Source: Perilla frutescens (lineage: Eukaryota; Streptophyta; Magnoliopsida; Lamiales; Lamiaceae). Taken from it: a stretch of 64,000 bases of DNA. The stretch spans positions 34,916,001 through 34,980,000 of the forward strand of contig BRKX01000002.1 of NCBI GenBank assembly GCA_026008535.1, written 5' to 3'. The position numbers were made by a program, and so were the translations under genes. Each line of letters starts with the position of its first letter. Position 1 is the first letter of the stretch. Under the pieces are notes generated by a model. It made no database searches. It saw only the letters and a program-made list of their open reading frames with translations, and was not told where the DNA came from. Below are positions 12,779 to 24,436 of this stretch, one piece after another.

Positions 12779-13625
12779 TTGTGACATCCCAAAAATTTAT
12801 ATATAGAAAATAGCCCATTTATTCAATAAAAGAGTTTAATACAGTGAAATCAACTTTAAAATAAAATAATATTTATTTAATCTTGACCATCACCACGTCT
12901 TCACGTCATTGCCCAAGCTTCCTTAACCTAAAAAATAAATAGTTTTAAGATGAATGATATTAACTTAGTGGGGTCTACATTTATTCAAATTATACAAATA
13001 CACAACATACAAGTCATCATAGCACATTGATCGTAGGCCATCACAACATAATAACCCGAGGGGTGTCAACAATAAACAAAAAGCCCGTAGGCCATCATAA
13101 ATTACCCAGAGAGGGTCACTATAAGCATAAAGCCCGTAGACCATCAAGTAGCCTGGAGGGTGTTATCAATAGCATCCGCATATCATATACAAACATAATA
13201 TCGATAAATATATTTTAATTTCAATATCGGCTCCCTACCTTTACTTGACTTTAAAACTGACGTAGATCCTTGCGCACCGTCTAGCATTAAAAAAAATAAT
13301 TATCATAACTTTAATATAGTTTTAGTAATAATAATGCATGAGTAGAAAACCAAACCCAACTCCTCTCGGCCCACATTAACATTCATCAATCAACACCGTT
13401 GAAAACAAGCCCAACTTTAAATTAATCCTAAAGCCCATCTCATCATTTATAATAACAATTCTATCCTAGCCCACGACCATTACCCCGTAACCCATCCATC
13501 CCAAACAACCAACCTCTTTCTCTCTTCATCACAGCGACCCCAGCCGCCTCTCCCCATTCTCCACTTTCTCTCTTTCTCTCTATACTTCGCGCCAAACATC
13601 ACCACACCACCTCTGCCGCTTAATT
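12779..13625. mobile_element. Probable Gypsy-type LTR remnant
   Basis: The segment opens TGTGACATCCCAAAAATTT, a start seen in many plant Gypsy LTRs. It contains a threefold imperfect repeat (GCCCGTAGGCCATCA type, about 50 bases per unit) at about 13030-13170, also typical of such LTRs. No second copy, primer site or coding region was found, so it is a truncated or solo remnant. The right limit is approximate. Confidence 0.45.
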
Positions 13626-13654
13626 TAAATTAATCCTAATATAGTTTTTAATAT

Positions 13655-15680
13655 TGTTAGAATTTGTTGCCTCAAATACTGTGAAAATAGAAAACACGTG
13701 CAAAATTATATACAATATTGTAGTCAGTGTTACTCACTTTACCGACAACATTGTCATAGAAATTTATAAAATAGTTTGCACGGAAATAACTTTAAAACAC
13801 AAGCAAAAATAGCTTGTGAAAAATGTCAACGTACAGACAATGGAGTTGATGTTGAAGCTAGTGTAATCACTATGCCTTCAACACGCAGCGAAAATTTAAA
13901 GAACAATATGCACGAAAATAATTTTAAATCACACACCTTCGGTATGTGATTGCCTCATGGCGAAACTTCACTAAATTAAAGTGAATACAAAATACACATA
14001 GAGATCATCCTTGATTCACTCTCTCGAACTTTCTCTATGAAAATTACAAAGAAACTATTTTAGCTTCACTCACTCGAATAATTCCTAATACATAAACTAC
14101 CTAACATCTAGATAGCTAAAAATATATAGAGATAATTCTCGGTTCACTCTCTTGAATAATCTCTATGAAAACAACGAAAATTGCCCTCACTTCACTCAGT
14201 CGGACAACCTCTGTAAAAATCACTACCTAGCACTTAGGTAGATAAACAACATCTACTTGAAAAACTCGTAACATTCAATCTAATCTATCCCTACAAACAC
14301 AACAAGGATACATACATTGTTGATTTAGACAATAAGGGAGATGTCGATGTGAACGTTGATAAGTTCCAGTAGACACTGAACTCAACCTTCGATCTCTCTG
14401 AATTTTTTGTAGTAGCACGTCTCAGGTTGGGTGAATGATTTCAAGGTCTAAGAAGACCTTAAATACTCCTCATATCTTGTTCCAGCAGTTGCCCATGAAT
14501 ACATGAGATGTGGCCTTGAATCAACCACTTTCAACTCCCCATTGTTGTAGTGGTCTTGAGATAACTGCTTTCTATTTTGTGTATCACACGTTCTTCAACA
14601 TCGTGCAATAGTGACAGTTACTCCAGTCACCCATGTTTACCTGCAACGGTCAGTGTTCAAGACAGAGTGGAAACATCACGTTCCCTAAAAAATCGGAACA
14701 GACTTTGACTAATTCAAAGTCACATAAAATCCACGATTTAAATCTGATTTAATTCACGAATAAATCCCTAAATATGTGGAAATAAAAATGTGACAAAAAC
14801 CACAAAATAATCAGATTAATTTAAAATAAATTAATCCTAAATAATACGCAATAATAAGATTAAACTTTAGATCCACCGATTGATGTTAAAGTCGATGTTA
14901 CATGCAACATTCGTTGTAACACGTCTCCACATCATGATATCCACTCACCACTACTCTTATAACTGCCCACTAAGTCTTCAACCTGCAGACACACGTTAGA
15001 ACAGAAAGGTAGTGAAGAAATGTTTCTTAAAAATAGGAACTGCTTTGACAAAGTCAAAATCCTAAAAGTTTGAAGCTTATCTCTTTATCCATTTAGATTA
15101 AATCAACTAGAAACATGGGAATAATAAAGATATAAGATCCATTAATACATCAGATCAATTGTAACTAATTAATCTGAAAGTCTAGGAAAGGAAAAGATTA
15201 TCAGAACTGGAACAGACTGATGTTACGGAAAGACGGAACAACATTAGATGCAACATTAACTTTGATGTCACATATTTTGCAACTGTTATCAGCTAATCAC
15301 TTTCACACGATCTGTAGAATCAAGAAAGCTGCAATAGCCTTCCCATGTTCAGTACTTGTAAGATGGTTAGACAAAGTGGGAAAGGGAAAATAGTGGTTCC
15401 TTAAAAGTAGGAACTAACTTTGACCATTTCAAAGTTAAGTTTATCCACTATCTTAACCACCTATATCCACTATTTTAAATTGAAATTTCATGGATATATT
15501 TAATTAACATAGACAAATGAATCAGATTAATTCAACGATAGTTAATCCTAAAAACTAGAAAAGGATAAGATTAATATACTCAATGTCGGTCAATATTGTT
15601 AGAATGCTGTTACACATCGTGTATAACATTGAGGATAATGTTATCAATAAAGTTGATAACATCTGATGTAGCACCATTCC
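13655..15680. repeat. Repeat-rich remnant with internal duplications
   Basis: No coding region. A block of about 115 bases is duplicated at about 14005-14245 (CTCACTCGAATAATTCC / CTCTCTTGAATAATCTC followed by a CTACCTA...TAGGTAG or TAGATAG segment). A longer unit of roughly 350 bases is present three times, anchored by GGAACAGACTTTGACT at about 14695, GGAACTGCTTTGACAAAG at about 15035 and GGAACTAACTTTGACC at about 15410, each followed by a diverged AAAGT...TAATTAATC segment. TGTTAGAAT occurs near both ends (13655 and about 15596), so this may be a decayed LTR-type element. Confidence 0.4.
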
Positions 15681-16369
15681 TAACAAATATCAATATACAA
15701 AAATATTGCATAAAAATATTATTGTGATGCTAGCATTAAATTTAGTTATTAATAAGATTATGAGGTTATATATTTAGCACTAAATTGACAAAATACTATG
15801 TCATTCACATATGCACATGATAATTTGTCAATTAATACAAAATATTATGTCACTAATAATAGAAATGGTATGTTTTGTATTTTATACATGTAATATAAAA
15901 CATTGAACCCCATCAATTCAAAATAATTATGCCACGTATCACTTCAATATTTTAAATGCCCATTCTTGTAGGATTGATTACTATATCTCCCTCTGAACAT
16001 GATTATTGGTAGTATAGATTTTCTGCTTTAACAGGTTCATTTTTGAGGATGTTATTTTCTGCATTTATGATTGCAACACAGTACTTCACTCGTAAGAACT
16101 TTATTTGTCTTTCTTCAGACAACTATTCCATATTTTCGAACCGCTGTCTCTGTATGTCTTTATGTGTCTCATGATGTACACACCACAGTGAGCATTGTTT
16201 TTTGTGTCTCCATGTATCTAATGACATATACACCACAATAAAAAGATGTTAACATGAGTGAACGATGATGATAATTCAATAAATTTCCTGCAACGTTGTT
16301 AATGGTTGGTTTATAATGTTCCTGCCAAGTTTTTCTTGTTAATGGTAACAAGAGTTATGATAATGCTAA

Positions 16370-16520
16370 AATGAGATATGTCAATGCTAAAATTTATGAA
16401 TGATAATGCTAATATACCAAAATGTACAGCTAAATCATACAGTGCTAATAGTGTTAAGTTTTATATGTTCCTACAAGTTTTTCGATGTTAACAAAATAAA
16501 ATCAAGCTTTCCGATGCTAA
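16370..16520. repeat. Cluster of AATGCTAA motifs (inverted subterminal repeats)
   Basis: At least three exact AATGCTAA words and several near matches occur in about 150 bases. They are the reverse complement of the TTAGCATT words dense at 10860-11110, 11740-11840 and 12300-12450. The opposite orientation at opposite ends supports a single element spanning them. Confidence 0.55.
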
Positions 16521-17394
16521 AAAAACAAAAGGACACTTCTAAATCATCATAAAAGAATTCTAAATCATTTTTTGTATGAAAATAAAAAATTACAAAAAGA
16601 TGGAAACAAATTAAACACAATATCACCTTGATTTCTTATCTTTTCTGGTTTCAAGATTCAATCTTTCGTTGTTGTTTATCATTGTTCAAAAGATTTAAAA
16701 CCTCTATGGAATTGTTGTTGCTATTGTGTTCAGTCTCTGTCTTCGATTTTCGTGAAAGATTGTATAAGTTATCTCAGTGAGAAGTAAATGGTGATTGAAT
16801 CTCTGTAAAATCCAATTGTTTGAATTTTTTTCAAATTTTTCTGATTTTACCCTTATTAATCTCATGGGTTGTTGGATTGATTCTTATCACGTAATTGCCA
16901 CCGCTTACTTCTCTTAATCTGGACCGTAAGTTTTGGTTAGATTAAATGGTGGGATTGGTTCTTAGTTCTCATACAGGGCTTGGTTTTCTCTGGAACCACA
17001 TATATATAAGGAATGGATCAAAGGTAAACCATTCCCTAATGTGTAAACTACAAACCAATATCCCACCATCCATTTTAAAAAATCCACGATCAAGATTTGA
17101 AGGAAAATTCATTGGCGGTTTTGAAATTTTCGCCACTTTTTCAGTCTATGAGGGTATTTTTGCCGTTTTTTGAAAAAAGCTGATGTCATGTTGACTCAGC
17201 ATCTAAAAAAATTCTTAAAAACTTCAAACGATCATAACTTGTTTATTTTTCATTTGATTAACGCAAATAATATATCAAATTAAAGGTTTTTTTAATCATC
17301 TTTCTTTTAAGATCAATGAAGCATGTTTATCTAAAAAAATATGAATGAAAAATAAAAGTTTCATTTTTTCACGCGTATTCAAGCTCAGAATACT

Positions 17395-17786
17395 TCGTTA
17401 GCATACGACATATGTTTCGTTAGCATATGACAAATGTTTCATTGACATCAGTTATATTATATTTGTCATTAGCACATGACAAATGTTTCGTTAGCATCTG
17501 CTAAATATTTCATTAACATTGATTATATTGCTGTAAAATGTTTATTACATCTCAATTAATATATGCTTCACTGACATTAATAATTATATTGCTATAAATG
17601 TTTATTTAATGCCAATTAGGATGTGTTTTATTAGCATATGACAAATGTTTCATTAGTATAAATAATAATGACGATGAGTAATACATTAATGCATTAATAT
17701 ATTTTTTACATGAGAATGCTAATGCATTACTAACGTTAACTTTGACATAAGCTAATGAAAATATTATAATAATGCTAATGTAGTAT
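17395..17786. repeat. Older repeat rich in TTAGCAT/AATGCTAA words, split by the LTR element
   Basis: The stretch contains repeated CGTTAGCATATGACAAATGTTTC-type units of about 28-30 bases, then AATGCTAATG words. Similar words resume at about 22700-23045, on the other side of the LTR element. The LTR element therefore landed inside a pre-existing repeat of the same sequence style as the 10-17 kb element. Confidence 0.5.
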
Positions 17787-18412
17787 TGTAGAACCAAAAA
17801 TTCTGCAATTAATTTCGTTTGGATTCGGACTCCGACGATCTACAAAATAAAGATAAAAAATCGTGAGGCCGAAGGACCGTCAAGGGGTTGATGATCGAAC
17901 GGACTTCAACGCTCAAGTCAGAATCGAGACTATGAAAAATAGATAAATAAAGCAGTAAGTAAGGTAGATGAATTAAGCCCTCAAGTTTAATGATTGTGTA
18001 GTGTTTTTATAATCGATGATTATTCCTTTCTCTCATTATAAAAGGGACGTATATATAGATAAAGGTTTAACCAATTTTCCATTTTCAAGGGATCCTTTCT
18101 ATCCCTTTTAGGGTTTTGACTAGGTCTCGCCTATCTTCAACGGACATGTTTGACTTGGTCTTCTTTAAGAGTCTTGTTCGAACTTGGTCGAGACCTCCGA
18201 ACCTTGAGGCTTCTGGACCTCAGGACATCGACCTCGAGGCCTCTGGACCTTCCCATTTCGAGACGTCAACCTCGAGGCCTCTGGACCTCGAAGCCTCTGT
18301 ACCTCGAGACGTAGACCTCGATTAAGGCTTCGACCTCTTGATTTCGGCTCTTAAGCCTTTGACCTCTTTATGGGCCTTAGTTTTGGGCCTTAAGCGGAAA
18401 AAGACCTCTACA
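17787..18412 (-). repeat. LTR of the non-autonomous element (3' LTR in element orientation)
   Basis: 626 bases, TG...CA termini. Its right half carries imperfect repeats of a CCTCTGGACCT / CTCGAGGCC unit. It shares long near-identical stretches with 21878-22527. Short reading frames within it are LTR sequence, not genes. Confidence 0.93.
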
Positions 18413-18569
18413 ATTAGCTCCTCATTACTTGATTCTTGAATTTCAAGGATCGGGTAATAAATGTCGATGTTCGCCGGTCGTTACCCCGATTCAACCCTAG
18501 GCTTAGATATTGATTCTATAATAGCTTCGGAGACGTATTCGGAAGCAAAATTTTGAGAGACTTTACCGA

Positions 18570-18840
18570 GGTCGTGAAGGCTGACCTTGAAGAGCTCCAT
18601 ACCTGAAAGCAGGTACTGGGGGAGCTTTTGAGGTTGTGAGAGCAGACCTTATGGAGCTCCAGACCTGAGGGAAGGTCCTGGGGGAGCTTCTGAGGTCGTG
18701 AGAGCAGATCTGGTGGAGTTCCAGACCTGAAGGCAGGTCCCGGGGGAGCTTCTGAGGTCATGAGAGCAGACCTCGTGGAGCTCCAGACCTGAGGGCAGGT
18801 TCTGGGGGAGCTTCTGAGGTCGTGAGAACAAGCCTCTTAT
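18570..18840. repeat. 62-bp tandem repeat, about 4.3 copies
   Basis: The landmark AGCAGA recurs at 18641, 18703 and 18765, with a diverged copy at about 18827, giving a constant 62-base period. Each unit holds GAGCTCCAGACCTGAGG, GGGGGAGCTTCTGAGGT and GTGAGAGCAGACCT variants. It lies inside the LTR element next to the left LTR. Reading frames across it are artefacts of the repeat. Confidence 0.92.
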
Positions 18841-21800
18841 TTTGAACATAATACTTCAATAAGCGAGCTGAATAAGTCGAGGCTTTGGCAGCCTATGCAA
18901 AGGCTTTGAAGAAATCTGCAAACATTTACATTCACACTGGTAGAACCGAGTAGAATATACAATTATTAATGCAAAAGTATTGAACATCGAAACTTAAGAA
19001 TCATCTTTCCTAAAAGCTTATAATCATTCAGTTTGGCAGTTTATATAGTTGCTGGCTTTTGGAATCGAATGCCATAATATTTGCCACGTGAGTTTGATAT
19101 AGGTTGTCATGCTCTCAACTCTCTTTGATTTTCACCTGCCATTGTTAGTGAAATAGGAGCCAACAAAAATAATGGAGAGGGATACCTTACGTAGTTAGGA
19201 TTAGCCAATTAAGTCTCAACATTATTAATATTCACAAATTTTACCAAAATTATTTATCAAATCAGTTGGGCATAAAGTATGTCATAGTTTAATAATTTTC
19301 AGAGTAATAAATATATTTCAATCCTACTCCCCCCCTTTTTTAAGCACAAAGACAAGTAATATTATTTAATCTTCCACTCTTCCGAAAAATATGAAAATAA
19401 AGGAAAATATTAACCCCCAATCACACAGCGGGGCAACAATTCACAAATTTGTGATGCTAAAGCATAATCTAATCACTACAATTTTATATTATCAATCTAG
19501 AGATTAAGCCTCATCTTCGGGAGAATATGATTTTTTTTAATACATGAGAATAGGATTATTTACCTTTATAGCTAGCATCCTATTTTAGGATAGTTGTGTG
19601 GCAATAATTGTGTGTCAACTATTATAGCGAGGAGCAGTCTCCAGCTGAGGATACATCTAGTTGTAGTTCCTTTTTATATCTGTAATGTTTCTAATTGCAG
19701 CTTATGGCTTCTGGAATCAAAGGTTAATCATCTCAGCAATTAATACAATGCTGGATTCATCTTTGTCTTATGATAATTTTGAGTTGGTCCATGCAACACT
19801 GGTTACTCTAGCATCATCAAATTAGGTTTTTATAGGCTAAATACTACTCCGCATCTTGCTCAAGATCAGATTTGCCTTTTCCAATTGCATTCGCCAGCTT
19901 CAGCTATTAGCAATGAGCTGCTTAGCCTGTTAATTATCTCAACCTCGAGTTCAGGATGTAGGAGATTAACCCACAACCCCAACCAAAGATGCAACAACAA
20001 GAGCAGAGGATCACAAATGAGATTATTCTGAGAGCAAGCCATGCTATAACTAGTTGGATTTGTGCATATCCGTGCTCTGTAACACAATTCTTATTATAAC
20101 CTTTAAAAAATATTGTTGTTACAGTTGACAACAACACAGATCAACTAATGGAGAACAAAAATCCCGAGCAATGCTTCATCATAATTTCGAATTATGGAGT
20201 TGACCAATTTTTAAAATTTCATGAATTGACAATAATCATAATCAAATGGCGTGGTTTTTTTTATAATATAATCAGGAGAATACGGAGCAGCAATATTTAA
20301 GGAGAAAAACAAACAAACTTAACCCGTTGCAAGACAACAGTGAATTAATCACACAATAAGTGTAATAAGAACGCTCAAATTATGCCTAAATACTCACATT
20401 TTCAGGCACGCAAATGATATAGCATATGGCGAACAACAAAAAGTCAATGAGTAGAGCAAGAGTAAAGAAATATTCACAGCAGATACTGATAACACCCATT
20501 ACACCTTTACATTAACAAGCAGATTAGATGATTGGTGAAATCAATCCCTATGTGATTAAGATAGCTAGCAAGCATTTAGTTTAAGTTCTTACACATTAGT
20601 ACCCATCCAAGAAGGGATGAGATAAGAATAGATCCCCCATCTCTAAACATCCATTCAAAATGTTTTAGAGCAGCAAAACCTTCACAAAGGCAGTAGGGAT
20701 TTGCAGTTAATACATTCGTATGTTCTAAGTATAACTACAACCGTACACTGACTGCGGTCCTACAAATTGAAAAGAAAATGTACGAAAGAGCATGTAGCAA
20801 GCCACATAAAAAGACATAGCAGTAGCTCTTTTCATTCAATACTTGGAGGCAGAAGCATTAGCTTTTAGCTTTTTTTTATATATAATTGATAAAGCAATAC
20901 TTTGAACTCTGTATTTTACTAACAATTAAGATGAGGAGTGCATACGTTATACACATCATATCAGTAGGATGAAGAGCAGACATATTAATAGTAACGAGAT
21001 CAATGACAGAATAACAACTACAACTCCTCTTTTCTGATTGTCATCGGGGAATAAGATTCATTTTATTCATACTATCAACAATACAGTATAACACATCAGT
21101 CGGCTACCCTTCTCCGATCAATGTCGGGAAACTATTTTATATAGGTACATTTTAATCATGCAATTGACAAGCACCACCATTTCAGACTCACGACAACAAA
21201 AAGTATAAATGGCAAAAATAACATGTTTTCCTTTTTCGATAATCGTTGGGTAAGCTTTTTCAGTTCATTTTAAGCAGTCAATTTTAATGAGACAAGAATA
21301 AAGAATTAAAAAAAAATAAACCTGAATGGATAAGCGTTTGATTCAGTTGTTGGAAGAAAGTAGTTGTAATTTCATCCCAAGAGCGGTTTCGGCTGGGGTT
21401 TGCCGGAGCTTCGAGACCATCCACATTGGTGAAGACCACCAAAGTGGGGGATATGTTGAATCCTAGCCTCCACCATAGCCTAACCTCCGATTTCGCAATT
21501 TAGGCATGATTAAATTCTTGCAAAGGAGAGCGGATTCATAGTAGCTTTGAAACGAGTAAGGCTAGCATGATGTCAGGATGACGCCTGAACCATAGCCGCT
21601 ATAGTGAGTTAATTGTTGGAAATCATGAGAGGTTTCACGATTGCAGCGTCGCAGGTCGTTGGAGATATTATCGGGATCTACAAAACTCCATCACTGTGAA
21701 TATTGTTGTCGGTCATAACGAGAGCCACCATGAGCGGGGAGGATATTTGGGAGTGCTCCCGCTACCCTCAATCTTCGTTGTCACTCATGGGAGAAGAGAT

Positions 21801-21860
21801 GATTATACTTGTCCTTTCGGCTATCGATATGATCGTTATCTTGTAGTATCATCGGAGCTC
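18841..21860. other. Interior of the LTR element, no coding region seen
   Basis: About 3 kb without a convincing reading frame; the longest open stretches are below 80 codons and match no family I recognise. The part at 21330-21877 is more GC-rich than the rest and sits next to the primer site, so it is the leader region of the element. Confidence 0.6.
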
Positions 21861-21877
21861 CACGGTGGGCGCCGAAT
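21861..21877 (-). other. Primer-binding site of the LTR element
   Basis: Minus strand reads ATTCGGCGCCCACCGTG immediately downstream of the LTR end ...TTCTACA. The TTCGGCGCCCACCGTGG type of site is common in plant LTR elements. It fixes the element's orientation as minus. Confidence 0.75.
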
Positions 21878-22527
21878 TGTAGAACCAAAAATTCTGTAAT
21901 TAATTTCGTTTGGATTCGGGCTCCGACGATCTACAAAACAAAGACAAAAAATCGTGAGGTCGAAGGACCGTCAAGGGGTTGACGATCGAACGGACTCCAA
22001 TGCTCAAGTCAGAATCGAGACTAGGAAAAATAGATAAATAAAGCAGTAAGTAAGGTAGAGGAATTAAGCCCTCAAGTTTAATGATTGTGTAGTGTTTTTA
22101 TAATCGATGATTATTCCATTCTCTCATTATAAAAGGGACGTATATATAGATAAAGGTTTAACCAATTTCCCCTTTTCAAGGGATCCTTTCTATCCCTTTT
22201 AGGGTTTTGACTGGGTCTCACTTATCTTCAACGGACATGTTTGACTTGGTCTTCTATAAGAATCTTGTTCGAACTTGGTTGAGGCCTCCGAACCTTGAGG
22301 CTTCTGGACCTCAGGACATCGACCTCGAGGCCTCTGGACCCTCCCATTTCGAGATGTCAACCTCGAGGCCTCCGGACCTTGAAGCCTCTGGACCTTTGGA
22401 CCTCGAAGCCTCTGTACCTCGAGACGTCGACCTCGATTAAGGCTTCGACCTCTTGATTTCGGCTCTTAAGCCTTTGACCTCTTTATGGGCCTTAGTTTTG
22501 GGCCTTAAGCGGAAAAATGCCTCTACA
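21878..22527 (-). repeat. LTR of the non-autonomous element (5' LTR in element orientation)
   Basis: 650 bases, TG...CA termini. It is longer than its partner mainly because one more CCTCTGGACCTTTGGACCTCG-like unit is present near 22375-22410. Followed directly by the AGTAT target duplication. Confidence 0.93.
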
Positions 22528-22532
22528 AGTAT

Positions 22533-24436
22533 AATTATATCTGGCAACAAAATCATATGTGCTTAATATTACATGTGTATAATTCATGTATAACTTCCAT
22601 ATCAATTCATTAGAATATGACAGATGATTCACTAGAATCATGATTAGTTATATTGCTATCACATCGATTTTAGAGTTCAACAATGTAATTTTATTGAATT
22701 TTATCATTTGCTGCTGTTAGCCTATCATATGCTAACAGAAGTATTATGTAATGCTAAATGAATGTAATACACAATGCTAACAAAAGCAATAATGTTGTGA
22801 ATTGAAGCCAAATAATGCAACTAACAACCTTCAATCAAACAACCATAATTTTGTCCATAATTAATATTTTATTAAAATTACTTTTTGTTGAAAAATAGGC
22901 ATGACTAGCTTTCCAACCATATAAAATTTGTCATTTAATAATCAGTTTTGTGTTAAAAATTAGGTATTATGAATGAAGTGATATTGCTTTATTAGCATAT
23001 GATTATGTGTTCGTCAGCATATAAATTTGTCTTCGTTAGCCCGCATCATGGAAATCCGCTATTTTTCTTTATTTTTTAATTTTGACCAAGACGCGAAATT
23101 ACTAAAATGCCACCGCATTTTTCGAAGTTCCAAGAACCACAATTATATAAAAAAAATCTAAATAAATGATATGATGGCGAGAATTTGAAAATTTTTATTG
23201 AATAGTGAAAATAAAAATGAAAATAGAAAATTTGGAGCAACTCTTGGAGCAAGTTTCGCAAGAAACGTGATCCAAAAAAAATGAAGAAGAGAAAATCTGA
23301 AGTTAGAGGCAAGATTAAAGAAATAAAAATTGAGAAAAATCTGAGTTGGAAACAAGACTTGATCCAGAATGGCTAAATACTATCATTTACATTCAAGCCT
23401 ATTGAGTCATTCCATCATTTGCACATTCTAAAATTTTCTTCGACAGATAAACTATTTTGTAGGAAATATGTTGCTGACATTTTTTCTTTATAATTATACT
23501 CTTGCAATTTTACCTTAATATATGTATAGATTTTATTATTTTTTCAAGTCCAACCATGAATATCATTAATCAAATAAATTGAAAATTATCATAAAAACAA
23601 AATGAATTTGCAACTAAATTACAAGTTTACAACTACAAGTAAAATATTTCATAAGATATAATTACACATTAACTCATACAACATACATACCAATTTATAA
23701 ATAAAAGAAAACCACAAAAAAATTAGAATTAAATAAAAATCAAAATATATTATAGAAATATAAATAAAAATCGCAATATACTCTAATATATTGTGATATT
23801 TCACCAACTCAGGAAAAAATACATTATCCCTCATATCCGCATCACAATATCAAAATTTATGATATATCCACAATATATCACAATATTTTCATCCTTATTA
23901 AAACACACACACACACACACACACATTAGGGGTTCAAATTGTGAAAAATGTGATATTTTAAGAATCCATTTCAGATCTTTGCCCTGGTACGTGGTAACAA
24001 TGCAACGAGCAGGTGTTTGTTGAATTATATTTTTAATAAGCTGCAATCTTTTAAAAGAATGAAAAAATAATTTAATAATACATAGTGATTAATTTGAAAT
24101 AAAAATACAAAATAAATGAGTTGGAAAATACGGCCACGACCACAAGGCCCATAACTCGAGCATCCGGTGTCAAATCTTGATTGAGCTACTTGCGGTCTAG
24201 TTGAGGCTTTCAACTTTTGACTCAATTCGGTTCATTTATTTAGGTTCAAGAAGGTAACTCGTAGAAAAGGTTTCCAAAATATTTGCAAGCTGCAACCTCA
24301 AATTTTCACAGTGAATATGGCTAGATGAAATAATCTGTCAAAGCAAGTATAACGAAGAGATGCAACAATCTAAAAGCTTTCTCTATCTTTAGCTCCCATG
24401 CCCCGTGCCCCAAAGCATTGAAAAATAAGTGCACCC
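22533..24436. other. AT-rich spacer with tail of the split repeat and a (CA)n tract
   Basis: The left part (to about 23130) continues the TTAGCAT/AATGCTAA-rich repeat interrupted by the LTR element. The rest is AT-rich without genes. A (CA)n microsatellite lies at 23903-23924. The last part, before 24437, is the 3' untranslated region and flank of MORF3. Confidence 0.55.

Larger units (their letters stand above)
10191..17000. mobile_element. Candidate MULE-like (FAR1-type) element, decayed
   Basis: Near 10210-10230 the sequence reads GAGAACTAAGAACCAAT. The exact reverse complement ATTGGTTCTTAGTTCTC occurs at about 16953-16969, and similarity continues outward (CCAAAGTCCCATGT against CCAAGCCCTGTAT). 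Between these ends lies a FAR1-family transposase relic in plus orientation. TTAGCATT motifs cluster on the plus strand in the left third and as AATGCTAA in the right end, as expected of inverted subterminal repeats. No target duplication could be confirmed because the left end abuts a GA microsatellite. Later insertions (a Gypsy-like fragment and other repeats) appear to occupy 12.8-15.7 kb. Confidence 0.5.
17787..22527 (-). mobile_element. Complete non-autonomous LTR retrotransposon (LARD-like), 4741 bp
   Basis: Two direct repeats (17787-18412 and 21878-22527), each starting TGTAGAACC and ending CTCTACA, enclose 3465 bases. The flanks carry a perfect 5-bp duplication AGTAT (17782-17786 and 22528-22532). 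The sequence just inside the right LTR reads, on the minus strand, ATTCGGCGCCCACCGTG, a primer-binding-site type common in plant LTR elements, so the element is oriented right to left. No gag, protease, integrase or reverse transcriptase reading frame is visible in the interior. It must have moved using proteins of another element, as LARD-type elements do. Confidence 0.9.

Noticed and set aside
18116..18849. Open frames of 66-81 codons rich in Arg/Pro/Ser
   Set aside because: They lie in the LTR and the 62-bp tandem array; their repeats mirror the DNA repeats.
17085..23130. A second complete MULE with ends near 17090 and 23130
   Set aside because: The inverted similarity (GGCGGTTTTGAAATTTTCGC against GGTGGCATTTTAGTAATTTCGC) is too weak and no target duplication was found; kept only as a split repeat.
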